Below are positions 33,370 through 42,160 of a stretch of DNA of 42,953 nucleotides, in pieces. The notes under the pieces are model-generated. The model had not been told where the DNA came from, did no database searches, and worked only from the letters and a program-made list of their open reading frames with translations. The position numbers and the translations under genes are program-made. This DNA comes from Clostridium sp. GTDB taxonomy: Bacteria; Bacillota; Clostridia; Clostridiales; Clostridiaceae. Positions within the stretch are counted from its first letter, which is position 1. Each line of letters begins with the position of its first letter. The stretch is taken from NCBI RefSeq assembly GCF_017888565.1, contig NZ_JAGHFX010000099.1:1-42953 (forward strand), written 5' to 3'.

Positions 33370-33545
33370 ATGAAGCCTATAAATTTTAAGAAAAATCTTA
33401 TCTACTTCTCATTAATTTTTTACTTTTTGTATTAAGTATTTTATCAATATGCTTTAATTTTATTTATGCAGATTATATTACTGTAGTTTCAAGCATTATC
33501 TTTGGCCATACTTTAATCTCTTCTTTTTATAAAGAAAAAAGTTAG
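33370..33545 (+). pseudogene. Small membrane protein gene with frameshift
   Basis: A ribosome site (AAGGAAGAAGG) precedes ATG 33370. The frame MKPINFKKNLIYFSLIF stops early, but adding one T to the T run at about 33408-33413 continues it as LLFVLSILSICFNFIYADY to SSFYKEKS, 58 residues with two membrane segments. Monocistronic; function not recognised. The same kind of T-run deletion damages the phosphatase gene 700 bp away. Confidence 0.55.
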
Positions 33546-33644
33546 AAATATCATATTATTTTCTGACTATTCATTGATAAATCATTTTGTATAAATCTTT
33601 AGACTTTACATTATTTTTTTCTTATGCAAATTATGTAATATAAC

Positions 33645-33677
33645 AAGTAGTAATAATTATCCTATAAATTATTATTA
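33645..33677. terminator. Weak hairpin upstream of the HTH gene
   Basis: Arms AGTAATAAT / ATTATTACT about 40 bp before the HTH-gene promoter. Probably ends the small membrane gene transcript. Confidence 0.45.
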
Positions 33678-33694
33678 CTTTCTACATATTTTAT

Positions 33695-33756
33695 GTAAGG
33701 TTAGCTTGACACACAACCAAAGAAATGCTAAATTAAAAATGTAAGGTAAACGTTAC
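33695..33756 (+). promoter_or_regulatory. Promoter and operators of the HTH-def operon
   Basis: TTGACA (33706-33711), 17 nt, TAAATT (33729-33734). GTAAGGT occurs twice, at 33695 just before the -35 and at 33741 in the initial transcribed region as GTAAGGTAAACGTTAC, whose ends are inverted. These repeats flank the promoter and are probable binding sites for the HTH protein encoded next. Confidence 0.7.
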
Positions 33757-33770
33757 AGGAGTGATATTTA

Positions 33771-34007
33771 ATGAAAAATAAATTAAAACAATTTCGTGAA
33801 GATTTAGGTTTAACTCAAGAGCAATTAGGAAAGCTTGTAGGTGTTTCAAGGCAAGCAATTAATGCTATTGAAACTGAAAAATTTGAGCCCTCTATTTGGT
33901 TAGCTTATGATATTGCTAAAGTATTTCGTAGTAATATAGAAGAAGTTTTCCTTTTTGAAGAAAGTGAGAGAAAATCAAGATCTGAACAAAGTAGAGGTGT
34001 TGTTTAA
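33771..34007 (+). CDS. XRE-family HTH regulator
   Basis: 78 residues, a stand-alone HTH_3: LKQFREDLGLTQEQLGKLVGVSRQAINAIETEKFEPSIWLAYDIAKVF, then EEVFLFEESERKSRSEQ. This is the short regulator class ('YgzD/transcriptional regulator') often found alone and self-controlled. The stop abuts the def ATG (34007/34008), so they are co-transcribed. ACAGGAGTGAT before the ATG. It may regulate the deformylase through the flanking GTAAGGT sites. Confidence 0.92.
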   Translation: MKNKLKQFREDLGLTQEQLGKLVGVSRQAINAIETEKFEPSIWLAYDIAKVFRSNIEEVFLFEESERKSRSEQSRGVV

Positions 34008-34460
34008 ATGGCATTAAGGCAAATTAGATTGTTTGGTGATGAAATATTAAGAAAAAGAAGTAAAGAAGTTTTAGTTGTTGATGATAAAATAAGACAAATA
34101 TTAAATGATATGGCTGATACTATGTATAATACAGAAAATGGTGGAGGTTTAGCTGCTCCACAAGTTGGTATTTTAAAAAGATTGGTTGTAATGGATATGG
34201 GACAAGGGCTTATAAAGCTTGTTAACCCTAAAATAATAAAAAAAGAAGGAACACAAGAAGTTATTGAAGGTTGCTTAAGTTGTCCAAATAAATGGGGAAA
34301 ACTTAAAAGACCAGCAAAGGTAACTGTTCAAGCATTAAATGAATATGGCAAAAAAATTATTTTAACAGGTACAGGTGATTTAGCAAAATGCTTCTGCCAT
34401 GAAATAGATCATTTAGATGGTATTCTTTTTACTGATTTTGTTACTGAATATATAAAATAA
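34008..34460 (+). CDS. def: Peptide deformylase
   Basis: Removes the N-formyl group from nascent polypeptides, in the cytoplasm at the ribosome exit. 150 residues. All three motifs are visible: motif 1 GGGLAAPQVG (GxGLAAPQ), motif 2 EGCLSCP (with the metal Cys), motif 3 CHEIDHLDG (HEXXH). The residue before HEIDH is Cys in place of the usual Gln. It starts exactly after the HTH gene, behind AGAGGTGTTG. There is no fmt gene next to it, so this may be a second, regulated deformylase of the genome; this cannot be checked here. Confidence 0.95.
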   Translation: MALRQIRLFGDEILRKRSKEVLVVDDKIRQILNDMADTMYNTENGGGLAAPQVGILKRLVVMDMGQGLIKLVNPKIIKKEGTQEVIEGCLSCPNKWGKLKRPAKVTVQALNEYGKKIILTGTGDLAKCFCHEIDHLDGILFTDFVTEYIK

Positions 34461-34463
34461 TTA

Positions 34464-34524
34464 AATAGGAAATAGTTAAATTATAATTGATATAATATTA
34501 TACTTTAACTATCTCCTATTTTTT
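34464..34524. terminator. Bidirectional terminator between def and hydA
   Basis: Long stem AATAGGAAATAGTTAAA / TTTAACTATCTCCTATT (one mismatch) with a T run each way, between convergent genes. Confidence 0.85.
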
Positions 34525-34525
34525 A

Positions 34526-35911
34526 TTATAAAATTTCTTTAATTTCTCTTTTTATAAATCTACCATTACCTTTTTCCCCAATAAAGTTATTATCCTTAAC
34601 TATAATTTCACCTCTTAAAATTGTATAAATAGGATAACCCTTTACTTGTATTCCTTCATAAGCAGTATAATCAACATTTGAATGTAAATCTTTAATAGTT
34701 AATTCTTTTTCTATAGTTGGATCAATTATAACTATGTCTCCATCTGCACCAACTTGTATTGAACCTTTTTTAGGATACAACCCAAAAACTTTAGCTGGAT
34801 TTGTACAGCAAACTTCAACAAATTTATTAATGTTAATTTTACCTTTCATTACTCCTTCGGAAAAAATCAAAGGCATTCTTTCTTCAATTCCTGGTGCTCC
34901 ATTAGGGCATTTTGTAAAATCATCTTTTCCAAGTTGTTTATCTTTATTAAAAGCAAAAGGACAGTGATCTGTTGCTACAGTTTGTATATATCCATCCTTA
35001 ATTCCCTTCCATAAAGCATTTATATCCTCTTCTTTTCTTAAAGGAGGACTCATAATATATTTTAATCCTTCATTATTATCCAAATCATATTTACTATCTT
35101 CTAAAACTAAATATTGAGGACATGTTTCTGCATATATATTTTGTCCTCTATCTCTTGCCATTTTTATATAGCTTAATCCTAAATTTGAAGATAAATGAAC
35201 TATATATAAAGGTGCATCACCTGCCATTGATGATAAATTTATCATTCTGTTTACAGCTTCACCTTCTGCTTCTACAGGTCTACTTAAAGGGTGATATTTA
35301 GGAGTTTTTAAATCATTTTTCACATAATAATCTTTTAGCACCTTTATGCTACCATGGTTTTCACAATGAACAGTTGTAACTCCATTAAGCTTTTTTAATC
35401 TATTTAATACTCTTAACACTTCCTCATCATTTACCATATAATCATATGTTAAATAAACCTTAAAGCTTGGTATCCCTTCATCCTTTACTATGCTTTCAAT
35501 TTCATTAAGTATTTCTTCATTAACATGTTGAATTACTCCATGAAAACTATAATCTATTACTGCATTATTATCTGCATATCCATGATATACATCTACTTGA
35601 TGCTTTAAATTACATCCTTTAGGACCAAAGCCCATATGGTCAACTATTGTAGTTGTTCCTCCACATGCAGCTGCAACAGTCCCTGTATAAAAATCATCAT
35701 TAGCTACAGCAATTCCAACGTCTAAATTTAAATGAGTATGAACATCTACACCTCCTGGTATTACATATTTATCCTTAGCATCAATTACTTTATTTGCTTC
35801 TTTATTTATACAAGTACCAATTTCTTTTATAATGCCATCTTCAATATATATATCACCTTTATATGTTTCACTTGCTGTTATAATTATCCCATTCTTTATT
35901 AGTAATGACAT
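34526..35911 (-). CDS. hydA: Dihydropyrimidinase (hydantoinase)
   Basis: Opens the ring of dihydropyrimidines or hydantoins by hydrolysis. 461 residues from the ATG at 35911 (MSLLIKNGIIITAS); a GTG three codons earlier is also possible, with a weak ribosome site in both cases. Amidohydrolase core: GGVDVHTHL (metal His pair), IPSFKVYLTYDYM with the carboxylated Lys, TVHCENHG (metal His), YIVHLSS, and ATDHCPFA (catalytic Asp). GAPGIEERMPLIFSEGV is typical of the family. No pyrimidine-degradation partner gene is adjacent. Confidence 0.93.
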   Translation of the reverse strand: MSLLIKNGIIITASETYKGDIYIEDGIIKEIGTCINKEANKVIDAKDKYVIPGGVDVHTHLNLDVGIAVANDDFYTGTVAAACGGTTTIVDHMGFGPKGCNLKHQVDVYHGYADNNAVIDYSFHGVIQHVNEEILNEIESIVKDEGIPSFKVYLTYDYMVNDEEVLRVLNRLKKLNGVTTVHCENHGSIKVLKDYYVKNDLKTPKYHPLSRPVEAEGEAVNRMINLSSMAGDAPLYIVHLSSNLGLSYIKMARDRGQNIYAETCPQYLVLEDSKYDLDNNEGLKYIMSPPLRKEEDINALWKGIKDGYIQTVATDHCPFAFNKDKQLGKDDFTKCPNGAPGIEERMPLIFSEGVMKGKININKFVEVCCTNPAKVFGLYPKKGSIQVGADGDIVIIDPTIEKELTIKDLHSNVDYTAYEGIQVKGYPIYTILRGEIIVKDNNFIGEKGNGRFIKREIKEIL

Positions 35912-36272
35912 TAGCTTCACTTCACTTTCTTATATTTAAAATAATATAGCTTTTCTTTACATTATTTATTATATATAAGCAATGAATATGCCAAATTAAA
36001 TTTAATAGTAATAACAGTTTTATGATATATTTTTATATCAAGTTGAGAATTAGTTATCATTTTGATAAAACATTTTATACTATGGTGACTTCAAATATCT
36101 CACCTGTAATTTTAATTTCATATCATAAATTCAAATTTAAGTAATTCTGAGATAGCATTCTATTAAAAATAAGACGGAGCTGTCACACAATTAATAATGC
36201 AATATTTTACATTCTACATTTTACTTTAAATAGCTTTCTGCGACAGCCTCGTCTTATTATTTTATATTTTTA
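35912..36272. other. Gene-free stretch with a long hairpin
   Basis: The region carries the hydA upstream sequence and the terminator of the next leftward gene (36168-36260). No coding frame or RNA gene was seen in the rest. Confidence 0.5.
36168..36260 (-). terminator. Long-loop terminator of the TIM-barrel gene
   Basis: Arms AATAAGACGGAGCTGTC and GACAGCCTCGTCTTATT (two unpaired bases), separated by an AT-rich loop of about 57 nt. It is just past the stop of the leftward gene at 36273. Confidence 0.7.
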
Positions 36273-37214
36273 TTATCTTAATATTGATTGAGACATTCTT
36301 CTGTAAGTATGTCTAATTCCTCTTATTGTTACTGAAAGTGCCATTATATTTTCAGGTAATGCTATTCCAAAAGTTCCACAATCCCCAATATGTTGAATAT
36401 CTGCTCCTGCCATTTTAGAATTTAAAGCTATTTGTTCTATTATACTTTTGCTTGCACCCTCTTGTGATGTACCAATAGTAGTCATTGCTAGTGCATTATT
36501 TTCATGAATAAGAGTAATTATTTTCTTTGCTAACTCTAAATCATATCCTGGTACTGTTCCTGGAGCTGGTATTAATACAACATCTGCACCACAATCTATA
36601 AAGCTTTTTATAGCATTTTCATCATATATATTTCCACTACCTGCTCCATGCATTTTTCCTGCTATTATCAAAGTACTATCCCCTAATATTTCCTTAGCAA
36701 GCTTTATTCCGTCACAAATAGTTTTTTCAGTAACACCTGTATTAGGATTTCCTGTTAACACTATATAGTCAAAACCATATTCCTTAACCTTCTCAAGATT
36801 TTCTCTATTTAATGTATATCCTCTTTCATAAGTACTACCTTCTGGTACAGGTTCTAAGTTTACTCCTATCATTCTACCAACTAACTTCTTAATATTCTTT
36901 ATATAATCTTTATTAGTTAAATTATCTTTGATTTGATCTCCTATTTTATTCAAGTTATCTATTGAAAGTAAATTAGTTCCACCATCTATACCAAAAATAA
37001 AAGGTTTTTCAAAATTAAATGTATTTAAAGTTATCATATCTGCCCCAAAGCTTGCAGCAAGTTCTAAATTAGATACTTCTCTTATATAGGGAGTATAGCT
37101 AACGATAGTCTCTGACATAACAGTTCTACCTTCTGAAGTTTTAATTATCTCCTTAAGAGTATTTTTATTTAAACCTTCAATATCACTTGTTGTTAATTCA
37201 AATATTCTTTTCAT
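36273..37214 (-). CDS. DUF7916 (PEP-mutase-like TIM barrel) protein
   Basis: 313 residues from the ATG at 37214 (MKRIFELTTSDIEGLN; AAAGGAG 9 nt upstream). TIM-barrel features: SETIVSYTPYIREVSNLELAASFGADMITLNTFNFEKP, an IGVNLEPVPEG strand, YIVLTGNPNTGVT, GKMHGAGSG and ADVVLIPAPGTVPGYD. Databases often name this family 'haloacid dehalogenase-like' or PEP phosphonomutase; neither activity is supported by visible catalytic residues. Its substrate is unknown. Monocistronic. Confidence 0.75.
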   Translation of the reverse strand: MKRIFELTTSDIEGLNKNTLKEIIKTSEGRTVMSETIVSYTPYIREVSNLELAASFGADMITLNTFNFEKPFIFGIDGGTNLLSIDNLNKIGDQIKDNLTNKDYIKNIKKLVGRMIGVNLEPVPEGSTYERGYTLNRENLEKVKEYGFDYIVLTGNPNTGVTEKTICDGIKLAKEILGDSTLIIAGKMHGAGSGNIYDENAIKSFIDCGADVVLIPAPGTVPGYDLELAKKIITLIHENNALAMTTIGTSQEGASKSIIEQIALNSKMAGADIQHIGDCGTFGIALPENIMALSVTIRGIRHTYRRMSQSILR

Positions 37215-37380
37215 AAACATATTCTCCTTTATAGTTATTATGTAGTCTATTATATATTATTTCCCTTTAAATGAAAACGTTAATGAATATAAACTTTAAA
37301 TTTTATCTTAATACTATTTAGTTATATGGAGAAAATACATATAATATGATATTCTAATATTTATAAGGGGGGTATAAATA

Positions 37381-39063
37381 ATGAAAAAACTAATTTTCTT
37401 TTTAACATTATTATTTTCATTAACAATTCCAATAACTGTATTTGCAGATAATAAGTATTATTCAATTGATAAATTACTTATAAATGCCGAAATACAAAAC
37501 AATGGGGATGTTTTAGTAAATGATGAATTTACTTATAGTTTTAATGGAGATTTTAATGGTATTTACTTAAATCTAAATTTAAATGAATCTAATGGATATT
37601 CTATTAATAATGTAACTATTGAAGATTCTACTGGAATATATAATTTAGAAAACAAAAGTGATAAATCAAATAACAGTTATGAAATTATAAATGCTGATGA
37701 TAAGGTTCAAGTAAAGATTTATTCTAAAAGTAGTAATGAAGAAAAGAAATTTAAAATTGAGTATTTAGTAAACTCTGCTGCAAAGAAATATGAAGATTTT
37801 AGTTCTTTAAATTGGAGCTTTTACACAGCTTCAACAGAAAATCCAGTTAATAATGTTGAACTAAACCTTAAATTAAATTCAGCTAATTTTAATGCTAATA
37901 ACTTATATTATACAGTCTATGGTGATGGGACTTTTAATACGGAAACTTCAGCCGATAAAATTAAAATTACTGGCGAAAACTTAACTTCAGATTTAGGTAT
38001 TGATTTAAGATTTCAAGCTGATTTTATTAAAGCTCCAATTACAACTTCACCATTTGAAAATAATAATAATTCAAATATTATAGATAATAATATAAATGAA
38101 TATGTCAAAAAAGATTCTTCTGATATGGTATTCCCTATTTTAATTCCATCTTTATTAATTTTATTAATTGCTATAATATTTTATCTTGCACACAGACGTT
38201 CAAAAAGAATTTTCAATGATACTTTAAATGAATATAGATCAAACTTTGTTTTTATACAAGAAGATAAACTTCCATATCCGCCTACTAATACAAGTCCTGC
38301 TTTGGTTGCATATTTATATGATAAAAATAATATTAATTGGGCCATAGTTCCTTCTACATTAATGTATCTAGCAAATAAAGGTTTTTATATGATAGATAGC
38401 AATATATTTGATGAAGATGAACTTATTAATGTTAAGTTTAAAAGAATAAAAGATAGCTCAGAATGTGAATATTCACATTTGAAAGTATTAATGGATTGGT
38501 TCAAGAATTATGAAGATAGTAATAATGAATTTTCTTTTGAATCCATAAAAAAGGAAATTCAAAATAGCCAAAAAAGAGCTAAAAAATTTAATAATTCCTA
38601 TTGGGATTTTATAAATGAAGTTAGACTTAATGGAAGATCCCATAATTATTATATAAGTATTAAAAATAAAGAAATATTAAATAATGATGCTTACAATGAA
38701 TATCTTAAATGGTCTGCATATAAAAAATACTTGTTATCACTTATAAAAACTAAAAGTATAGATAATATAAAAGAATCTATAATATATGCCCCTGCACTTG
38801 GAATAAGTTATTATGATTTAGAAATGGATCTAAATGACCTTAATGGAGATAACCTTTCTAATAATGGTTTTAACCCTACTTTTTATAGTTGTTATATGGC
38901 TAATGCATTTTTGTTTAATGAAATATACAATTCTGCCAATTACAATTATAATAACGATTCGAATTTCAATAATAGTATGGATTTTAGTAACAATAGTTTT
39001 AATGATTTTTCATCTGGAGGAGATTTTTCAGGTGGTGGAGGCGGAGATTCTGGTGCCTTTTAA
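37381..39063 (+). CDS. DUF2207 membrane protein
   Basis: 560 residues. A signal peptide (KKLIFFLTLLFSLTIPITVFA), an extracellular beta-rich region with NNVEL and SSLNWSFYTA motifs, one membrane helix at about 257-275 (FPILIPSLLILLIAIIFYLA), and a cytoplasmic C-terminal half ending in the family-typical Gly/Ser-rich tail FSSGGDFSGGGGGDSGAF. Function is unknown for the family; usually exported and membrane-anchored. A GGGGGGT site precedes the ATG. Monocistronic with a terminator at 39111-39151. Confidence 0.9.
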   Translation: MKKLIFFLTLLFSLTIPITVFADNKYYSIDKLLINAEIQNNGDVLVNDEFTYSFNGDFNGIYLNLNLNESNGYSINNVTIEDSTGIYNLENKSDKSNNSYEIINADDKVQVKIYSKSSNEEKKFKIEYLVNSAAKKYEDFSSLNWSFYTASTENPVNNVELNLKLNSANFNANNLYYTVYGDGTFNTETSADKIKITGENLTSDLGIDLRFQADFIKAPITTSPFENNNNSNIIDNNINEYVKKDSSDMVFPILIPSLLILLIAIIFYLAHRRSKRIFNDTLNEYRSNFVFIQEDKLPYPPTNTSPALVAYLYDKNNINWAIVPSTLMYLANKGFYMIDSNIFDEDELINVKFKRIKDSSECEYSHLKVLMDWFKNYEDSNNEFSFESIKKEIQNSQKRAKKFNNSYWDFINEVRLNGRSHNYYISIKNKEILNNDAYNEYLKWSAYKKYLLSLIKTKSIDNIKESIIYAPALGISYYDLEMDLNDLNGDNLSNNGFNPTFYSCYMANAFLFNEIYNSANYNYNNDSNFNNSMDFSNNSFNDFSSGGDFSGGGGGDSGAF

Positions 39064-39110
39064 ATTTAAAAATTTTATTTATTAGATATAGTTATATAGA
39101 TTAAATAATT

Positions 39111-39151
39111 AAAGTAAGCTAAGTTATATTTAATATAATTTAGCTTACTTT
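39111..39151 (+). terminator. Terminator of the DUF2207 gene
   Basis: Perfect 12-bp stem AAAGTAAGCTAA / TTAGCTTACTTT with a T-rich tail. Confidence 0.82.
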
Positions 39152-39312
39152 ATATATAATAAACTATTTATTGTATTATAAGCACTAATTTCATATATTT
39201 TAATTTTTCATTAGTAAATTCTTAAATATATCTTAAAAGCCTTCTATTTTTCAACTTTCTTTAATAATATTAAAGTAAAGTAATCTTATATATAAATAAA
39301 AGGAGTTTTATT

Positions 39313-40206
39313 ATGAAAAAAAATATACTAAAGTTAATTACAGCATGCACTGTTGCTTTTTCTTTATTTAGTTCTACTGTACAAGCACAAAGTAATGAAA
39401 GAGTAACTTTGGGTATTGACTTAACAGATGAACAAGAAGCCCAAATGTTAAAAGAATTTGGAGTTAACGAAAATGAAGTCAGCATAGATAGAATAACTAA
39501 TGATGATATTATAAAACAGTTAGGTCTTGACCCTAATGATCAATCTAATTATCAAGGTGGCTGTTATTCCTCTTCATATGTTAAACTTACTAATGATGGT
39601 GGAATACACGTAACAGCTAAAAATTTAACAGAAGTTACTCCACTTATGCTTTCAAATGCTCTAGTTACATCTGGAGTAACTAATGCTGATGTAAAAGCAA
39701 GCTCACCTTTTCATGTTACTGGAACATCTGCACTATCAGGAATATTAAAGGGTTTTGAAAGTGCTAAAGGTGAAGAGTTGTCATTAAAAAATAAAAAAAC
39801 AGCTCAAGAAGAAATAGAAACTACTTCAGATTTAGGTGAAGAAATTGGATATGATGAAGCTGCTAAAGTTATTAATGATGTTAAAACAAAAGTTATAAAA
39901 GAAGCTCCAAAAAATAATGAGGAGATTTCAAAAATAGTTGAAAATGTTACAAATAATTATACAGTTGAAATATCAGATGATCAAAAAGAACAAATAAAAG
40001 CATTAATGGTTAATATAAATGATTTAGACATAGATTATGATAACGTTAAAGAAACTTTAAAAAGCATAGGTAATCAAATTTCAGAAGCACTAAAAAACTC
40101 AGGTAAAGATATTCAAGATAGTGGATTCTTTCAAGGACTTCTTGATGCAATTGGAAACTTTTTTTCTAAGTTTTTTGATTGGATAAAAAGCTTAGGAAAT
40201 AATTAA
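39313..40206 (+). CDS. Secreted DUF1002 protein
   Basis: 297 residues with a signal peptide (KKNILKLITACTVAFSLFSSTVQA, cut after AQA). The family core is visible: VTLGIDLTDEQEAQML, CYSSSYVKLTNDGGIHVTA, LTEVTPLMLSNALVTSGV and DVKASSPFHVTGTSALSGI. DUF1002 (YpuA-like) proteins are exported and of unknown role. The C-terminal quarter is helical (SEALKNSGKDIQDSG, IGNFFSKFFDWIKSLG). AAAGGAG precedes the ATG. Monocistronic with a strong terminator. Confidence 0.9.
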   Translation: MKKNILKLITACTVAFSLFSSTVQAQSNERVTLGIDLTDEQEAQMLKEFGVNENEVSIDRITNDDIIKQLGLDPNDQSNYQGGCYSSSYVKLTNDGGIHVTAKNLTEVTPLMLSNALVTSGVTNADVKASSPFHVTGTSALSGILKGFESAKGEELSLKNKKTAQEEIETTSDLGEEIGYDEAAKVINDVKTKVIKEAPKNNEEISKIVENVTNNYTVEISDDQKEQIKALMVNINDLDIDYDNVKETLKSIGNQISEALKNSGKDIQDSGFFQGLLDAIGNFFSKFFDWIKSLGNN

Positions 40207-40264
40207 AAAACCGTTACTTTACTTCTTATATTACAGGAAGTTAAAATTTTATAGTGTACTACAT

Positions 40265-40316
40265 AAAACTCCAACCAATGAATTCAAATAACGAATTCAA
40301 ATTAGGTTGGAGTTTT
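40265..40316 (+). terminator. Terminator of the DUF1002 gene
   Basis: Stem AAAACTCCAACC / GGTTGGAGTTTT. The loop contains a direct repeat of GAATTCAAAT. Confidence 0.85.
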
Positions 40317-40407
40317 ATAATATACCTTAGGTCATATACAATATATAAGCTATATATTATCTAAGGATAGTCTAATTAATTTATGTTACTGATGACAGTA
40401 AAACTAT

Positions 40408-40590
40408 TTACACTAAATCAGCTAACTGAAATCTGATAACTTTTTTAAGTTCATCTAAACTCAATTCTACTTGATATCCTATTTTACCAGCACTAAAAAT
40501 AAATGTTTCTAATTCTTCCACTGATATATCAATTGTAGTAACAAAAGATTTTCTCATTCCGATAGGTGAGCAACCTCTAATTTCTATTTA
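40408..40590 (-). pseudogene. C-terminal fragment of a second YbaK
   Basis: The frame reads EIRGCSPIGMRKSFVTTIDI, then SVEELETFIFSAGKIGYQVELSLDELKKVI. It matches the C-terminal third of the neighbouring YbaK (GGCSPIGQKREYKTYI, FIIVSAGKIGYQIKINPKDL). A stop closes the frame just upstream and there is no start, so only a fragment of a diverged paralogue remains, 10 bp beyond the intact gene. Confidence 0.8.
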
Positions 40591-40599
40591 TATACTAAA

Positions 40600-41085
40600 T
40601 TATTTTATTAGGGATTCGAATTTCGCTCTTGTCACATATATTAAATCCTTAGGATTTATTTTAATTTGATACCCAATCTTTCCAGCACTAACAATTATAA
40701 AATCTAATTCTTTAGCACTTTCATGTATATATGTTTTATACTCTCTCTTTTGTCCTATTGGTGAGCAACCCCCTCGAATATATCCGGTATACTTCATCAT
40801 CTCATTAACATCAATCATTTCAACTTTCTTTTCCCCTGATATTATTGCTGCTTTTTTCAAATTTAACTCTTCTGCTACCGGAATAACAAATACATATAGC
40901 TCCTTACTAGCCCCTTGTGTCACTAAAGTTTTAAACACTTGAGTCTCATCTACTCCTATTTTGTGTGCTACCGAAATGCCATCTATTTTACCATCATTAC
41001 TCTCATAAGTAATCATTTCATAATTTACTTTTTTTGAATCTAATATTCTCATAGCATTTGTTTTTATAATTTTTTCTTTCCCCAT
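40600..41085 (-). CDS. ybaK: YbaK/EbsC Cys-tRNA(Pro) deacylase-like protein
   Basis: 161 residues of the trans-editing family that removes Cys from misacylated tRNA-Pro. Core motifs: NAMRILDSKKVNYEMITY at the start, VFKTLVTQG (Lys in the substrate pocket), YVFVIPVAEELNLKKAA, IRGGCSPIG, and VSAGKIGYQIKINPKDL. GTGGGGTG precedes the ATG. Acts on cytoplasmic tRNA. A fragment of a second copy lies directly downstream, so the locus once held a tandem pair. Confidence 0.9.
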   Translation of the reverse strand: MGKEKIIKTNAMRILDSKKVNYEMITYESNDGKIDGISVAHKIGVDETQVFKTLVTQGASKELYVFVIPVAEELNLKKAAIISGEKKVEMIDVNEMMKYTGYIRGGCSPIGQKREYKTYIHESAKELDFIIVSAGKIGYQIKINPKDLIYVTRAKFESLIK

Positions 41086-41164
41086 GTTTTCACCCCACTT
41101 TATATAATTATTCTATATTATACATTAATTAATCGCTCTTATACAATCAACTATTCTACTTATA

Positions 41165-41190
41165 CAAAAAAGAGCACCCCTGCTCTTTCT
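41165..41190 (-). terminator. Terminator of the methylase unit
   Basis: Stem AAAGAGCA / TGCTCTTT with a CCCC loop, following the stop of the 50-residue gene. Confidence 0.85.
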
Positions 41191-41197
41191 TATAAAA

Positions 41198-41350
41198 TTA
41201 TTTATTTAGAGCTTTTTTCTTAACTAAATAACCAATAAGCATTGATTTTGCAATCATATCTATTTCAATAATTTCATCTTTTCCATTTATATATCCTATT
41301 AATTTTAAATTATTACATTGTTCTATTATACTTAAAATTCTTTCGTCCAT
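41198..41350 (-). CDS. Small 50-residue protein downstream of the methylase
   Basis: Reads MDERILSIIEQCNNLKLIGY, then an acidic stretch (INGKDEIIEIDMIAKSMLIGY), and ends VKKKALNK. Not recognised. AAGAGGAG before the ATG and a strong terminator after the stop show it is a real gene. It lies 22 bp after the adenine methylase and is probably in the same SOS-controlled unit. Confidence 0.7.
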   Translation of the reverse strand: MDERILSIIEQCNNLKLIGYINGKDEIIEIDMIAKSMLIGYLVKKKALNK

Positions 41351-41372
41351 ATTTTATCTCCTCTTGAATTAT

Positions 41373-42128
41373 CTAATAGTTAGTTATTATTAACTCATTA
41401 TATTTTCCACGTGCTTCTTTTTCTTTAGAAATGGAATAATTAACTTTAACCTCTTTTATATTAAATCCCTTGTATAATTTTCTTGCTAAAGGATGATCAT
41501 TTATTGTTAATAAAAACTTTCCTTTCAATCCTTTAAGCTTCTCGGCTAATAGTTTATGTTCCTCTTCTCTAAATTTATTTTCATATCCACACGTTTCAAT
41601 ATATGGAGGATCACAAAAGAAAAAACTATATTCTCTATCATACTTATCTATAATTTTTTCAAAACTTAAATTTTCTACATATGTATTTTTAAGTCTATCT
41701 CTTAGTTCTAATAATATATCTTTATAAAATATTTGTTGTCCTGGCTTAGTTATTGTTCCATATCCATAATTATTCCCTTTTCCAGCAAAACTTTGAGTTA
41801 TTACATATAAAAATCTTATTGCTCTATGAATCTCAGTCATATATTCTAACGTACAATCTTTATACTCTTCAAATATATCTCGTCCACTAAATTCATATTG
41901 CAATAGCCTTTCAACTTCAGGAGCATGATATTTTATTGTTCTAAATAAATTTATTAACTCTTTATCAACATCATTTATAACTTCAATTTTACTCGGTTCC
42001 TTTCCAAAGTAAACCCATCCTGCTCCAAAAAACAATTCTATATAACAAGTATGTTCTGGTATTTGTTCTATAATTGTTTTTCTTAATTTTGATTTTCCTC
42101 CTACTCTACAAATAGGTGGCTTTAACAT
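41373..42128 (-). CDS. D12-class N6-adenine DNA methyltransferase (Dam-like)
   Basis: 251 residues. SAM-binding motif ELFFGAGWVYF near residue 32 (with the early GGKSKLRKTI), catalytic DPPY in FFFCDPPYIETCGY near 175, and the terminal RGKYNELIITNY, all typical of the D12/Dam family. It methylates adenine, probably in GATC or a similar short site; the target cannot be read here. No restriction enzyme gene is adjacent, so it is an orphan methylase, probably of phage origin next to an endolysin. AAGGTGATATT precedes the ATG. The promoter contains a LexA-type box. Confidence 0.93.
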   Translation of the reverse strand: MLKPPICRVGGKSKLRKTIIEQIPEHTCYIELFFGAGWVYFGKEPSKIEVINDVDKELINLFRTIKYHAPEVERLLQYEFSGRDIFEEYKDCTLEYMTEIHRAIRFLYVITQSFAGKGNNYGYGTITKPGQQIFYKDILLELRDRLKNTYVENLSFEKIIDKYDREYSFFFCDPPYIETCGYENKFREEEHKLLAEKLKGLKGKFLLTINDHPLARKLYKGFNIKEVKVNYSISKEKEARGKYNELIITNY

Positions 42129-42160
42129 AATATCACCTTCTTTAAAATACTTATATTTAT

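Noticed and set aside
37838..37862. CRISPR spacer 3 shares GAAAATCCAGTTAA with the DUF2207 gene
   Set aside because: Only about 15 of 34 bases agree and the rest differ; in AT-rich DNA this is expected by chance, so it is not a self-targeting spacer.
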